Source: Chloroflexota bacterium
GTDB lineage: Bacteria; Cyanobacteriota; Vampirovibrionia; Obscuribacterales; Obscuribacteraceae
Direction: 5' to 3'
Length of the DNA: 15,294 bases
NCBI GenBank assembly: GCA_005240105.1
Contig: SBAT01000209.1
Span: 1 to 15,294, forward strand
Of the stretch, positions 1-7,257 are shown piece after piece. Made by a program: the position numbers and the translations under genes. The notes beneath the pieces are model-generated. The model had not been told where the DNA came from. It ran no database searches and worked only from the letters and a program-made list of their open reading frames with translations. Position 1 is the stretch's first letter; every line of letters begins with the position of its first letter.

Positions 1-83
1 CTGCCAATTGTAGTGTGATCATTGACGAAAACCGTCAGAGCTGTAGCAAACAATAAAACTGCTATACCTACAAAGACTCCCAT
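1..83 (-). CDS. 5' end of a small membrane or secreted protein gene (partial)
   Basis: Reading leftward from an ATG at 83-81, the frame stays open for 27 codons to the window edge. It begins MGVFVGIAVLLFATALTVFV, then an Asn-Asp-His-Thr-Thr stretch. The first 20 residues are almost wholly hydrophobic with no positive charge after Met, so they look like an N-terminal transmembrane helix (N-out or a small integral membrane protein) rather than a classical Sec signal with a basic n-region. A perfect AGGAGG (89-94) sits 5 nt before the ATG, which is the strongest reason to call this a gene. The remainder lies outside the window and I do not recognise the family. It is divergent from fabF. Confidence 0.7.
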   Translation of the reverse strand, partial: MGVFVGIAVLLFATALTVFVNDHTTIG

Positions 84-88
84 AACGC

Positions 89-94
89 CCTCCT
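89..94 (-). promoter_or_regulatory. Shine-Dalgarno of the leftward membrane protein gene
   Basis: AGGAGG on the minus strand, 5 nt upstream of the ATG at 83. It is the best ribosome binding site in the window and fixes the start of the truncated left-edge gene. Confidence 0.75.
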
Positions 95-353
95 AACAAG
101 GCTGCGCAATTCAGGACTGATTCACTTGTGCAACGTAACCTGCGCTAATTAGATCACCTTGTCAGAGCACTCCGCAAATAAATTCCGCTTAGCCAATTGA
201 CAACCTTCCAGTCCCTGATTACGTCCTGGATCTCCGAAATAGAACCCAAAGCATATATAGAACCTAAATAATTGCCAAAAGGAAAGTATAAATCTAGCGA
301 GCATCGGCCTTATGCGAGTAGAATTGCCAATGGTTCGTAAAAATAGGTTATTA
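95..353. other. Divergent intergenic region, left gene / fabF
   Basis: About 260 bp separate the two divergent starts. On the minus strand a TTGTCA (198-203) lies 17 nt from TATTTG (175-180), a weak promoter candidate for the left gene. On the plus strand TTGACA (197-202) overlaps it but has no good -10 at the right distance. AT-rich stretches at 253-259 (TATATA) and 287-292 (TATAAA) are possible -10 elements for fabF but lack clear -35 partners. No tRNA, riboswitch fold or convincing ORF was seen. Confidence 0.4.
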
Positions 354-1625
354 ATGAGCACTAATAGACGAGTTGTAATTTCAGGCATAGGTATGGTCAG
401 CCCCCTAGGAATAGGCAAGGAAGACAATTGGAAAAACCTACTTGCCGGAGAAAGCGGCGCTGGACGCATAAGTCTTTTCGATCCGGATGTAGAACGACTC
501 GATGTCAAGATTGGCTGCGAAGTAAAAGACTTCGATATCACCAACTTTTACCCTGACAGACGCAAATGGGGTTCCATGCTCAAAGAGATGGACCGCGTCA
601 CTCTTTTTGCTATGGTTGCCTCCAAACTAGCCATGGAAGATTCTCTTCTGGATATCCGCAAAGAAGCTGATCCAGAACGCGTTGGCACCTTCATCGGCAC
701 AGGCGTTGGCGGACTTATCACAACAACATTTGAACAAATGCGCCTGATGGCAGATGGTCCGCGCAGCATAAGCCTGCGCTCAATTATCAAACTCATGCCG
801 AATGCTCCATCAGGACAGGTAGCCATTGAGTATGGTGCCAAAGGCCGCGCTAAAAGCGACGCTACAGCTTGTGCCAGCGGACTGGATGCATTATTCGATG
901 CCTTTATGTACATCAAGAACAATCGCGCCGACGTTATGATATCGGGCGGAACGGAAGCTTCAATCAATCCGTTCGCCATAGCTTGCTTCAGCAAGATGAT
1001 GGCCTTGTCCAAGCGTAACGACGATCCGCAAGGTGCCAGCCGCCCATTCACGGCTGATCGCGACGGCTTCGTCATGGGCGAAGGCGCAGTCATCCTCATT
1101 CTTGAAGAACTCAATCATGCTCTAAGGCGTAACGCACCAATTTTCGCCGAGATAGTTGGCGGCGGTGCCAGCTGCGATGCCACACACATCGTTGCTCCGG
1201 ATGAGAAAGGAGCCGGCATTGCGCGAGCCATGAAAGAAGCATTGCGCGAAGCTGAAATCAGCCCGTCATCAATTAATTACATCAATGCGCACGGCACTTC
1301 AACAGCATTGAACGATGAGCGCGAGACAATTGCCATCAAATCAGTCTTTGGTGATCATGCCTACAAAGTCCCCATCTCCAGCACAAAGTCCATGACCGGA
1401 CACATGCTGGGCGCCTCTGGTGCTTTAGGTGCTGCCGTCACGGCAATGTCTATTGGAAGTCAAATGGTCCACCCAACAATTAACTACAACAATCCGGATC
1501 CAAAATGCGATCTCGATTACGTACCAAACGTTAAAAGAGAAGTATCGATCAAGACAGCAATGGTAGAAGCCCTCGGCTTCGGCGGTCACAACACCTGCTT
1601 GGTCTTGAAGCAATTCGTCGCGTAA
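354..1625 (+). CDS. fabF: Beta-ketoacyl-[acyl-carrier-protein] synthase II
   Basis: Condensing enzyme of type II fatty acid synthesis; it extends acyl-ACP with malonyl-ACP in the cytoplasm. The product is 423 aa from the ATG at 354, close to the usual length of about 410. Thiolase-fold landmarks are all present: N-terminal VVISGIGMVSPLG, the nucleophile Cys173 in TACASG, His313 in NAHGTST, His350 in TGHMLGASG, and the closing GFGGHN. An in-frame ATG at 312 would add 14 residues (MRVELP...), but it has no ribosome binding site and the family begins at about MSTNRRVV. The chosen start has AGG at 345-347 with a 6-nt spacer. No acpP or other fab gene is adjacent, so it may be a stand-alone KAS II or a KAS-like enzyme of a specialised lipid pathway. 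It converges on the 1738-4152 gene. Confidence 0.93.
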   Translation: MSTNRRVVISGIGMVSPLGIGKEDNWKNLLAGESGAGRISLFDPDVERLDVKIGCEVKDFDITNFYPDRRKWGSMLKEMDRVTLFAMVASKLAMEDSLLDIRKEADPERVGTFIGTGVGGLITTTFEQMRLMADGPRSISLRSIIKLMPNAPSGQVAIEYGAKGRAKSDATACASGLDALFDAFMYIKNNRADVMISGGTEASINPFAIACFSKMMALSKRNDDPQGASRPFTADRDGFVMGEGAVILILEELNHALRRNAPIFAEIVGGGASCDATHIVAPDEKGAGIARAMKEALREAEISPSSINYINAHGTSTALNDERETIAIKSVFGDHAYKVPISSTKSMTGHMLGASGALGAAVTAMSIGSQMVHPTINYNNPDPKCDLDYVPNVKREVSIKTAMVEALGFGGHNTCLVLKQFVA

Positions 1626-1654
1626 ACCCCTTTTGTCATCCTGACCCTTTTTTC

Positions 1655-1706
1655 TTTGTCATCTCGACCGAGCCAAAGGCGAGTGGAGAGATCTTCCGCC
1701 ACGGAT
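1655..1706. repeat. Short palindromic element of dispersed-repeat type
   Basis: Lies between two converging genes. ATCTC (1661-1665) pairs with GAGAT (1688-1692), and inside it GCC-AAA-GGC (1672-1680) forms a second stem, giving an imperfect hairpin. From memory, sequence beginning TTTGTCATCTCGACCGAGCC and continuing into GGAGAGATCT resembles small repeats scattered through intergenic DNA of many bacteria, which are often mistranslated as spurious ORFs. Another partial copy of the leading words (GTCATCCTGACCC) occurs at 1634-1646. No T-tract follows, so it is not a standard intrinsic terminator, though a hairpin between convergent genes could still protect 3' ends. Confidence 0.5.
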
Positions 1707-1737
1707 CTGCGTTCGTCTTGTGTTAGGCTCGCAGAGT

Positions 1738-4152
1738 CTACTGCTTCGCAGCCGGGATTGTCGCTTGCGACGCTGCAGCACTCAAGACACTTGGATCCGG
1801 ACTTGTCGGATCACTCATACTGCCACCACTCCCCAACATTCCCACACCAGCATTCTCTGAATTCTCAACCGAATATGACAGAGCAGATTGACGACGACCG
1901 TCCTGTGTCAGGAATGGATAACGTCTAAACATAACTTCTCGGCTCAGGTCATCATTAGCTGCCGGCCAACGATTTGACCCGCCATACAATGCAGGGACCT
2001 TACCGATGATTTCTTGGTATTGATCAACCGTAACGGCATCGAATCCACCCAGAACACCTGACACGCCATGGCTTGGACCTCTCAGACCATGTCCTCTCTC
2101 AGCGGCCTTTAGGGCCTGCGAAAACGACGGAGCTACAATTCTCGTAAACTTGGTTGTTGCCTGATCACTTGGCGCAAATCTAACTCTTCTGGCTCCCTGA
2201 TAGACAGGAGACATCAAAGCCCCTGCCGTCAAGTTGGGCGGTGAATATAGTCCGGCACGAAATCCTAAGTCGTACATCCAATCAGGAAGCTGCCGGTGAA
2301 ACTTTTCCTGCTCTCTAACTTCTTCGGGCGACTGCAAGAATGAAAATAGATCAACTTCACTCCAATCAAAAATACGATCTTGTCCGTCTGCCGTATTTTG
2401 TGCGGCAGAGTGAGCAGCGACGATACTGCCACCAGCTTTATTTAATGGCATTGCATAACTAATGAACCGTCCAGTCACTCCGACATTTAGCGGCTGCGTA
2501 CCATACTTAGATAGGAATTTGTCAGCGGTCTTTGGTTCTGATGTCACTCCAAATCTGGATTCAAATTCTGCAACCTTCTCGGCACTTAACGGACTGGAAA
2601 CATCACCTGCAGAAGTTGTTTTGTAGGACGAATTACTGGCATGAATTGCAGCATTGCTCGAATCCGCAAGGTTTTGTGGCGGAACTACACCATTAGAGTT
2701 GGTTGCTACAGGTTCACTAGCCGCACTTGTCTCAGCCTGCGCGACCGTGGCTACGTCTTCTAGTTTCGTGTCTCTAGACTGCTCAAACTCAACACGTTTA
2801 TCTTCGACTTCTTTGGCTTCAGTCTTCTTAAGCTCAGTTTCCTTTACTTCGACTTCTTTAGCTTCGGTCTTCTTAGTCTCTGTTTCTTTTACTTCAACTT
2901 CTTTGGCTTCGGTCTTCTTAAGCTCAGTTTCCTTTACTTCGACTTCTTTGGCTTCGGTCTTCTTAAGCTCAGTTTCCTTTCCTTTGCCTTCTTTGGCTTC
3001 GGTCTTCTTAAGCTCAGTTTCCTTTCCTTCGACTTCTTTGGCTTCGGTCTTCTTAAGCTCAGTTTCCTTTCCTTTGCCTTCTTTGGCTTCAGAGTTCTTG
3101 GCTTTAGGCTCCGAACTCTTACCTTCAAATTCTAAACCGCTGACGGATTTGCGCTGGCTCTTAGCCAGGTTTTCTATCTTTGTCGAGAGAGACTCATTAC
3201 CGTTGATCGTCCGCTCAATAGAGAAAGACTGTTTTTCTCCAACTTTTAGCGAGGTCTCATTGGACTTCCGAATTTCACCTTCAAAAGACAACGTGTTTTT
3301 TTCAATTTTGCCTGGGAGCACTTGTCCTTTATAGATTTGTGCCTTGGTATTTTCAGGGGCGGTGTGCTGCCCTTCAGCAGATCTGGTCCCCTCACCTTTT
3401 GCATTATGTCCAGCTTCCGTTGCAGAATGCGAGCCGCCTTCCGCAGGAGTCCCCGCTCTTCTTCCCTGGAAACGACTGCCGAATTTACCTAGTCCCCAAG
3501 TCACAATTGGGAATATGGTTCCAAATGCGGCACCTTCACCGCCAGCGCGAAACAAATCTTCTTGCTTGACCGTGCGACCATCAACGGTCGTTGTCGCATA
3601 GTAGCCGCTTACCGCGCTTGCCGCACCAATAAATGGTTGCGCGGCGGCTTTAGTGAATCTATATTTGCCCGGGAGAAAGTGGTTCGTGCCATCGTAAACC
3701 GCCATCGTTGTGGCACCGCCAACAGCATTGGCAACACGACCTTGCATGTCCTGAGCATTCAAATAAAAATCGTGTATGCCTGCACCTATAACCTGACCGG
3801 TGAAGCGATTGTCCAAAACCTTCATTGCCGTGCTGCCAAATTTACAGGCAGTACCGAATCTACGGCCGGCGGCTTGGGTTAAGTAACCGGCAACGGTATA
3901 AGTAAGGGCACTAACAGTTCCATGGGCACCAAAATCTGTGGCAGTACCGACGAAGTCCGTAGGAGCTTCTTTCTTCTTTTCAGTGGATTGAGTTAAAGGC
4001 TTGCTCTTACCACCGCTGGCTAGCCATTCGACATCATGAGCAAAATTCTTGAGTGGATCAACAATTTCTTGTTCTATTGCATTAGAGAAAGAATTGGATA
4101 CATCATGCTGTACCCACCCCTGAAGAGTCCTTTTCTCATTTTGCGAAGTCAT
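1738..4152 (-). CDS. Large hypothetical protein with KKTEAKE repeats and a C-terminal module shared with its neighbour
   Basis: 804 aa; family not recognised. Three parts are visible. Residues 1 to about 260 are a Gly/Ala/Thr-rich region of mixed character (GTATDFGAHGTVSALTYTVA, then VDGRTVKQEDLFRAGGEGAA) without a signal peptide or a clear transmembrane helix. Residues about 260-530 are polar and probably disordered, and hold seven 15-residue Lys/Glu repeats (bases 2785-3099) that are likely an extended charged helix or spacer. Residues about 600-760 form a folded-looking module: QLPDWM (626 is Met), RIVAPSF (671), VLGGFDAV (700-707), YPFL (745-748) and RQSAL. The gene at 4273-7014 has the same landmarks in the same order. 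The Ser/Ala tail after 760 looks unstructured. The ATG at 4152 has GGTGGAG just upstream. A promoter candidate lies at 4200-4228. Function and location are unknown. Confidence 0.8.
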   Translation of the reverse strand: MTSQNEKRTLQGWVQHDVSNSFSNAIEQEIVDPLKNFAHDVEWLASGGKSKPLTQSTEKKKEAPTDFVGTATDFGAHGTVSALTYTVAGYLTQAAGRRFGTACKFGSTAMKVLDNRFTGQVIGAGIHDFYLNAQDMQGRVANAVGGATTMAVYDGTNHFLPGKYRFTKAAAQPFIGAASAVSGYYATTTVDGRTVKQEDLFRAGGEGAAFGTIFPIVTWGLGKFGSRFQGRRAGTPAEGGSHSATEAGHNAKGEGTRSAEGQHTAPENTKAQIYKGQVLPGKIEKNTLSFEGEIRKSNETSLKVGEKQSFSIERTINGNESLSTKIENLAKSQRKSVSGLEFEGKSSEPKAKNSEAKEGKGKETELKKTEAKEVEGKETELKKTEAKEGKGKETELKKTEAKEVEVKETELKKTEAKEVEVKETETKKTEAKEVEVKETELKKTEAKEVEDKRVEFEQSRDTKLEDVATVAQAETSAASEPVATNSNGVVPPQNLADSSNAAIHASNSSYKTTSAGDVSSPLSAEKVAEFESRFGVTSEPKTADKFLSKYGTQPLNVGVTGRFISYAMPLNKAGGSIVAAHSAAQNTADGQDRIFDWSEVDLFSFLQSPEEVREQEKFHRQLPDWMYDLGFRAGLYSPPNLTAGALMSPVYQGARRVRFAPSDQATTKFTRIVAPSFSQALKAAERGHGLRGPSHGVSGVLGGFDAVTVDQYQEIIGKVPALYGGSNRWPAANDDLSREVMFRRYPFLTQDGRRQSALSYSVENSENAGVGMLGSGGSMSDPTSPDPSVLSAAASQATIPAAKQ
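2785..3099 (-). repeat. Seven tandem 45-bp coding repeats (15-aa KKTEAKE unit)
   Basis: Seven consecutive 45-bp units (2785, 2830, 2875, 2920, 2965, 3010 and 3055 as left ends) encode KKTEAKE followed by VEVKETEL, VEGKETEL or GKGKETEL. The outermost units have diverged (one ends DKRVEF, the other begins in KNSEAKE). The units stay in frame, consistent with expansion by slippage or unequal crossing-over. Net charge is mixed Lys/Glu, favouring a long solvent-exposed helix. Confidence 0.9.
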
Positions 4153-4199
4153 TGCTCCACCACTTAATCTGTGTCGGTGCTATCCAACCGAACCTATGC

Positions 4200-4228
4200 A
4201 GAATAGGCTCAGGCTAGACAGTTGTCAG
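4200..4228 (-). promoter_or_regulatory. Candidate sigma70-type promoter for the 1738-4152 gene
   Basis: On the minus strand CTGACA (4223-4228; 5 of 6 to TTGACA) is followed after exactly 17 nt by TATTCT (4200-4205; 4 of 6 to TATAAT). It lies just beyond the terminator candidate of the upstream gene and about 50 bp before the ATG at 4152, so the two large genes may be separately transcribed. Confidence 0.4.
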
Positions 4229-4241
4229 TGGGAAGATTACG

Positions 4242-4262
4242 AAAAGGGCGCCCGTTTCGGGC
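4242..4262 (-). terminator. Candidate intrinsic terminator of the 4273-7014 gene
   Basis: Read on the minus strand, 10 nt after the stop codon, GCCCG-AAA-CGGGC forms a 5-bp GC hairpin, followed by GCCC and TTTT. The stem is short and the T-run is only four bases and set off by four nucleotides, so it would be a weak terminator. Confidence 0.45.
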
Positions 4263-4272
4263 ATTATTTAAA

Positions 4273-7014
4273 TTAAGTCTCTTCGTCCTGGTTGGCGGCA
4301 AGCGTGTTTTTAGCAGCAGGCGGTTCTTGCCCGGTCGCGCTGGCTACAACTGCTACCGTGGCGGCAGGGCCGGACGCCTGGCTATAGGATGGTCCAAAAT
4401 CCACTCTGGAGTCTGGTTTGGCAAATAGAGCCGATTGGTGTCTCTGGTTACCCGGTCCGAGAAATGGATAGAGCTTCAATAAGTTGTCCGGTTGGGTTGC
4501 CACAGCCACGCCCTGTGTCTTAGCGGCTTTCGCAGCAGACTTGTCGTCAGCCGTTTGCAAAAGCTGCATCAAGTGGTTGTACTGTGCCAGCGAAACCGCA
4601 TCAAAGCCACCCAAGACTCTCGGTATACCCTGTAGCTGTCCGGTCAAAGTATGCCTATCTCCCAATGTGGATAATGGCTTGAATGTCGGAGCAACAATTC
4701 TGGCATCTCCGGCAGCGACTCCACGAATACGTTGCACAAAAGCAACTACCGGCTTGTTAGTTGATTCGGCAGGTGGCGGTGTGCCTGGTGAAAGGGCAAT
4801 TCTAAAGCCCTTTTCCTTCATCCAGTCAGGCAATTCTTGATAGAGGCGTTGGGTCTCCGCTCTTTCTTCAATCATCCTGGTTAATGTTTCGTATGATTGA
4901 TATGTCCCGGCATTTAACGCCAATGCTCCAAATACAGGGTCAACAGCATTGTCCAATCTCACTGCCTGACCGTCTGTAGTTTGAGCCTGCGCATTTGCCT
5001 GTGAGACATTTATCGGTGTTGCTCCAGAACGACTCTCCTGACTAACAGTAAAGGTATCGCGGTCAGGAGCAAAGTCCATTTTGGCTGCAATGTCGCTAAC
5101 GGCTGGATGGCTAATTGTCGACGATGAGTCAGAGATAGCACGACTGAGTGTTGCAGCAGAAATATCTGCATATGCTGCAGTTGATAGATCTCTGTTGGTA
5201 GCAAAACTTAACATCATGGCAGTTTGGAACAATCTAGAAATCAAGTTTTGATCTTTAGATTGTTCAATAAGATCAATTGTCTTCAGCAAATTTGCATGTG
5301 CCTGGTCGCGCAATGCATACAACCCATCTATACTTGATGCCAGCTTACTTTGTTGTATTTCATTGTTCTGGGGGCTCTCCAAACGCCCAGCATTAACTGC
5401 CGACCTGAGAACATCCACATCGGCCGTGGAGACTTTTAGCTTGTCCGCCACCTGTGCAGTTGCCTTATTGGACTCCAGAAATTTGTTGTAGTCCTTGACA
5501 CTGCTTTCAAGTGCAGTTACGGCTTTTTCTTGCTTGGCACCCTTACTGGAGAGCACATCATGCACATCTCGTTGTACGGCACTTGCCTTTTGAGTCAATA
5601 CCGTACCAAGTGGATGCTTGGTGTCAGCGTGCTCTTGCACCGGCGCGATTGCTTTTCTGATATTTTCGCCAGCTTTATCAATATGGGCATCAGCAACCAT
5701 TCTAGTCGGTTGCTCGGCTACATCTTGCTTAATTACCTTTTCTGTTGTCTGTTTAATATCAACAGGTCTATTGTGGACATCAGCATTAGGCTTAGCAGCT
5801 ATCTCATTTGATTGCTGTGTCCCAGTCTGTGCCGCAGCTGGAATTTGTCTGGTATCACTTGGCTGAGCCGTAGTTACTTCTCTTGTGGAAATATTTGTTG
5901 TATCAGGTGGTGCAAAACTTTCCTTTACACTTGAAGGTTTTCCAGTGCTTGTAGGCGTTGTCGCAGTAGAAGCAATTTGTGGTCCTTTCGCCGCCGGCTT
6001 CGATTTGTCAGTCGCATCAGCAGGCGTATTGCTCTTTAGGCTCACTTCCACGGAAAGGGACATAACCAGCTTTTGACCATTTCCATACCAATAGCCAATC
6101 GTATTGCCGGATTTATCTATCGCCCTACCGGAGCCGGAAGAATTGTCCGTCGCCAAATTCAATTCAGATACTGGTGCCCTGGTGTCATTGACTTTAGCAA
6201 TTGGCGCCGTTACGTCACTGGCACGCTTCCCAACATCTCTTGCTGGACTCTGGGCGACCTCTTGCGTTGCTTTATCCTTACCCTCTTTAACCTGGGCAAT
6301 CTTAGGCAGTGTTTCTTTCTCTTTCTTAGCAATAGTGTGCGGCAGACTTTCTTTTGCAACAGGTTCTTTGTAGACGGACTCTCTGGCGCTTACATGTAAG
6401 ACGACTTTCTCCGTGTTCAATGGCACATGAGCATTAGTCATATCGCTAATGATTATCGCGTCTTTGACGCTTGAATCGGCTGCTGCCATTTTTGCTTTTG
6501 CATCTTCTGCAGTCTTGCTGTCGACAGGGGCTATCTTGCTTGTTTTTGCTTCTAAGGACTGTTCTTTCGCCGGCACTTCCTTCCAGAATTGGGCGCCAAT
6601 AGTAAACTTGGTTTTCCCTTCGTCCTGCCAGGTGTCTTTTGATTCCTGACTACGGTTGCTGTCGAACATGCGTTCGTACATGTCATCCGGTGTCTTGATT
6701 GGTCTGGGTCCATCACCGGCAGCAGTCGTGTCATTTCCGGCAAGTTTGTCGCCGACTGGCTCAGCAGTACCAACAGACGTGTCTAAAACCCCCTGCATGG
6801 CAACCAGCTCCGGCATCGGCTTCGACTCCGGTTCCTGAGGGTTTTTGTTAGCTGCTTCGGAAAGTATTTTGCTTGCCTCTGCCTGTTCTTTGGCATTGGC
6901 ATCCGGCTGGGAAATTGCCTCGGACTTGTCCGACGCCACCTTTCCCGCAAGCTTCCGCCGCTCAAGACCTTCGTCTGAGCCCTTCGGGCTTTCCTTGCTG
7001 TTATCGCCGGTCAT
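4273..7014 (-). CDS. Large hypothetical protein, neighbour and C-terminal paralogue of the 1738-4152 product
   Basis: 913 aa; family not recognised. The first 700 residues or so are polar, rich in Ala, Lys, Thr, Glu, Gln and Asp, and look largely disordered, with helical stretches around 480-600 (for example LESSVKDYNKFLESNKATAQ). No signal peptide or transmembrane helix is apparent. A short ordered patch near 300-330 reads IDKSGNTIGYWYGNGQKLVM. The C-terminal module at about 700-865 matches that of the downstream gene: ELPDWM (732 is Met), RIVAPTF (772), VLGGFDAV (800-807), YPFL (849-852) and QSAL (860-863). Spacing between landmarks differs by only about 6 residues between the two proteins. 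The tail ends in NQDEET. The ATG at 7014 is preceded by AGG 13 nt upstream, a long spacing. It is divergent from the cysteine operon. Function unknown. Confidence 0.8.
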   Translation of the reverse strand: MTGDNSKESPKGSDEGLERRKLAGKVASDKSEAISQPDANAKEQAEASKILSEAANKNPQEPESKPMPELVAMQGVLDTSVGTAEPVGDKLAGNDTTAAGDGPRPIKTPDDMYERMFDSNRSQESKDTWQDEGKTKFTIGAQFWKEVPAKEQSLEAKTSKIAPVDSKTAEDAKAKMAAADSSVKDAIIISDMTNAHVPLNTEKVVLHVSARESVYKEPVAKESLPHTIAKKEKETLPKIAQVKEGKDKATQEVAQSPARDVGKRASDVTAPIAKVNDTRAPVSELNLATDNSSGSGRAIDKSGNTIGYWYGNGQKLVMSLSVEVSLKSNTPADATDKSKPAAKGPQIASTATTPTSTGKPSSVKESFAPPDTTNISTREVTTAQPSDTRQIPAAAQTGTQQSNEIAAKPNADVHNRPVDIKQTTEKVIKQDVAEQPTRMVADAHIDKAGENIRKAIAPVQEHADTKHPLGTVLTQKASAVQRDVHDVLSSKGAKQEKAVTALESSVKDYNKFLESNKATAQVADKLKVSTADVDVLRSAVNAGRLESPQNNEIQQSKLASSIDGLYALRDQAHANLLKTIDLIEQSKDQNLISRLFQTAMMLSFATNRDLSTAAYADISAATLSRAISDSSSTISHPAVSDIAAKMDFAPDRDTFTVSQESRSGATPINVSQANAQAQTTDGQAVRLDNAVDPVFGALALNAGTYQSYETLTRMIEERAETQRLYQELPDWMKEKGFRIALSPGTPPPAESTNKPVVAFVQRIRGVAAGDARIVAPTFKPLSTLGDRHTLTGQLQGIPRVLGGFDAVSLAQYNHLMQLLQTADDKSAAKAAKTQGVAVATQPDNLLKLYPFLGPGNQRHQSALFAKPDSRVDFGPSYSQASGPAATVAVVASATGQEPPAAKNTLAANQDEET

Positions 7015-7077
7015 GATGTTAGTAAGACCTACCTGTAACCTATTTTTCCCTCTGGCGTGGATTTAGAAACCATCTGA

Positions 7078-7103
7078 AGTGCATCGGGAGTGCCTCGGGC
7101 ACT
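7078..7103. repeat. 11-bp tandem direct repeat with overlapping hairpin
   Basis: AGTGCATCGGG (7078-7088) is followed immediately by AGTGCCTCGGG (7089-7099), 10 of 11 identical. The second copy also forms a perfect 6-bp hairpin, AGTGCC-TCG-GGCACT (7089-7103). It lies in the presumed 5' leader or promoter of the minus-strand 913-aa gene. It could be a tandem regulator site or an RNA stem; the sequence alone cannot tell which. Confidence 0.6.
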
Positions 7104-7181
7104 TACTTCTAGACAAATCCGGCAATTTACAGACTAATTTCCAAGCACCAACTATCGCCAGGACCAGAGGAATTTACTAAG

Positions 7182-7211
7182 ATGTCAATATTATGGGTAG
7201 TTTTCAGCTAA
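7182..7211 (+). CDS. Possible 9-codon upstream ORF of the cysteine operon
   Basis: ATG at 7182 opens MSILWVVFS and a TAA at 7209-7211. AGAGG (7166-7170) precedes it by 11 nt. The initiation context CCAGAGG...TTACTAA..ATGTC closely copies that of the operon's first gene at 7303-7323, which suggests either a real leader peptide or a decayed duplicate start. It contains no cysteine codon, so a classical cysteine attenuator is not supported. It is short enough that chance remains a serious alternative. Confidence 0.3.
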   Translation: MSILWVVFS

Positions 7212-7231
7212 AAAGCGAGCACAATTAACCT

Positions 7232-7257
7232 TGGCAGTAATTCAGAAAAGGCTGCCA
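7232..7257. promoter_or_regulatory. Spaced inverted repeat, possible operator
   Basis: TGGCAG (7232-7237) and CTGCCA (7252-7257) are perfect inverse half-sites with centres 20 bp apart, about two helical turns. They sit about 60 bp upstream of the cysteine dioxygenase start, where a dimeric regulator of the operon could bind. No regulator gene is in the window, and 6-bp half-sites can arise by chance. Confidence 0.25.

Noticed and set aside
197..225. TTGACA as a fabF -35 element
   Set aside because: The hexamer at the proper distance (TACGTC) is a poor -10, and the site is about 130 bp upstream of the chosen start.
312..353. Upstream ATG as the fabF start
   Set aside because: No ribosome binding site before it, and the extra 14 residues precede the normal family N-terminus; the ATG at 354 has AGG at a 6-nt spacing.
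149..544. 131-codon minus-strand frame over the fabF start
   Set aside because: Overlaps the conserved N-terminal part of fabF on the other strand, with no ribosome binding site or domain.
548..1114. 188-codon minus-strand frame inside fabF
   Set aside because: Antisense shadow of the catalytic core of fabF.
1656..1928. 90-codon plus-strand frame after fabF
   Set aside because: It begins inside the palindromic repeat and runs antisense over the C-terminus of the 804-aa protein; such repeats often create spurious frames.
2785..3099. Regular repeats as a possible CRISPR array
   Set aside because: The 45-bp units are contiguous with no unique spacers and are in frame within a coding region; no cas gene is near.
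2654..3334. 226-codon plus-strand frame with Ser/Val/Phe repeats
   Set aside because: Antisense of the 45-bp Lys/Glu coding repeats. The minus-strand frame is far longer and continues into a module conserved in the neighbouring gene.
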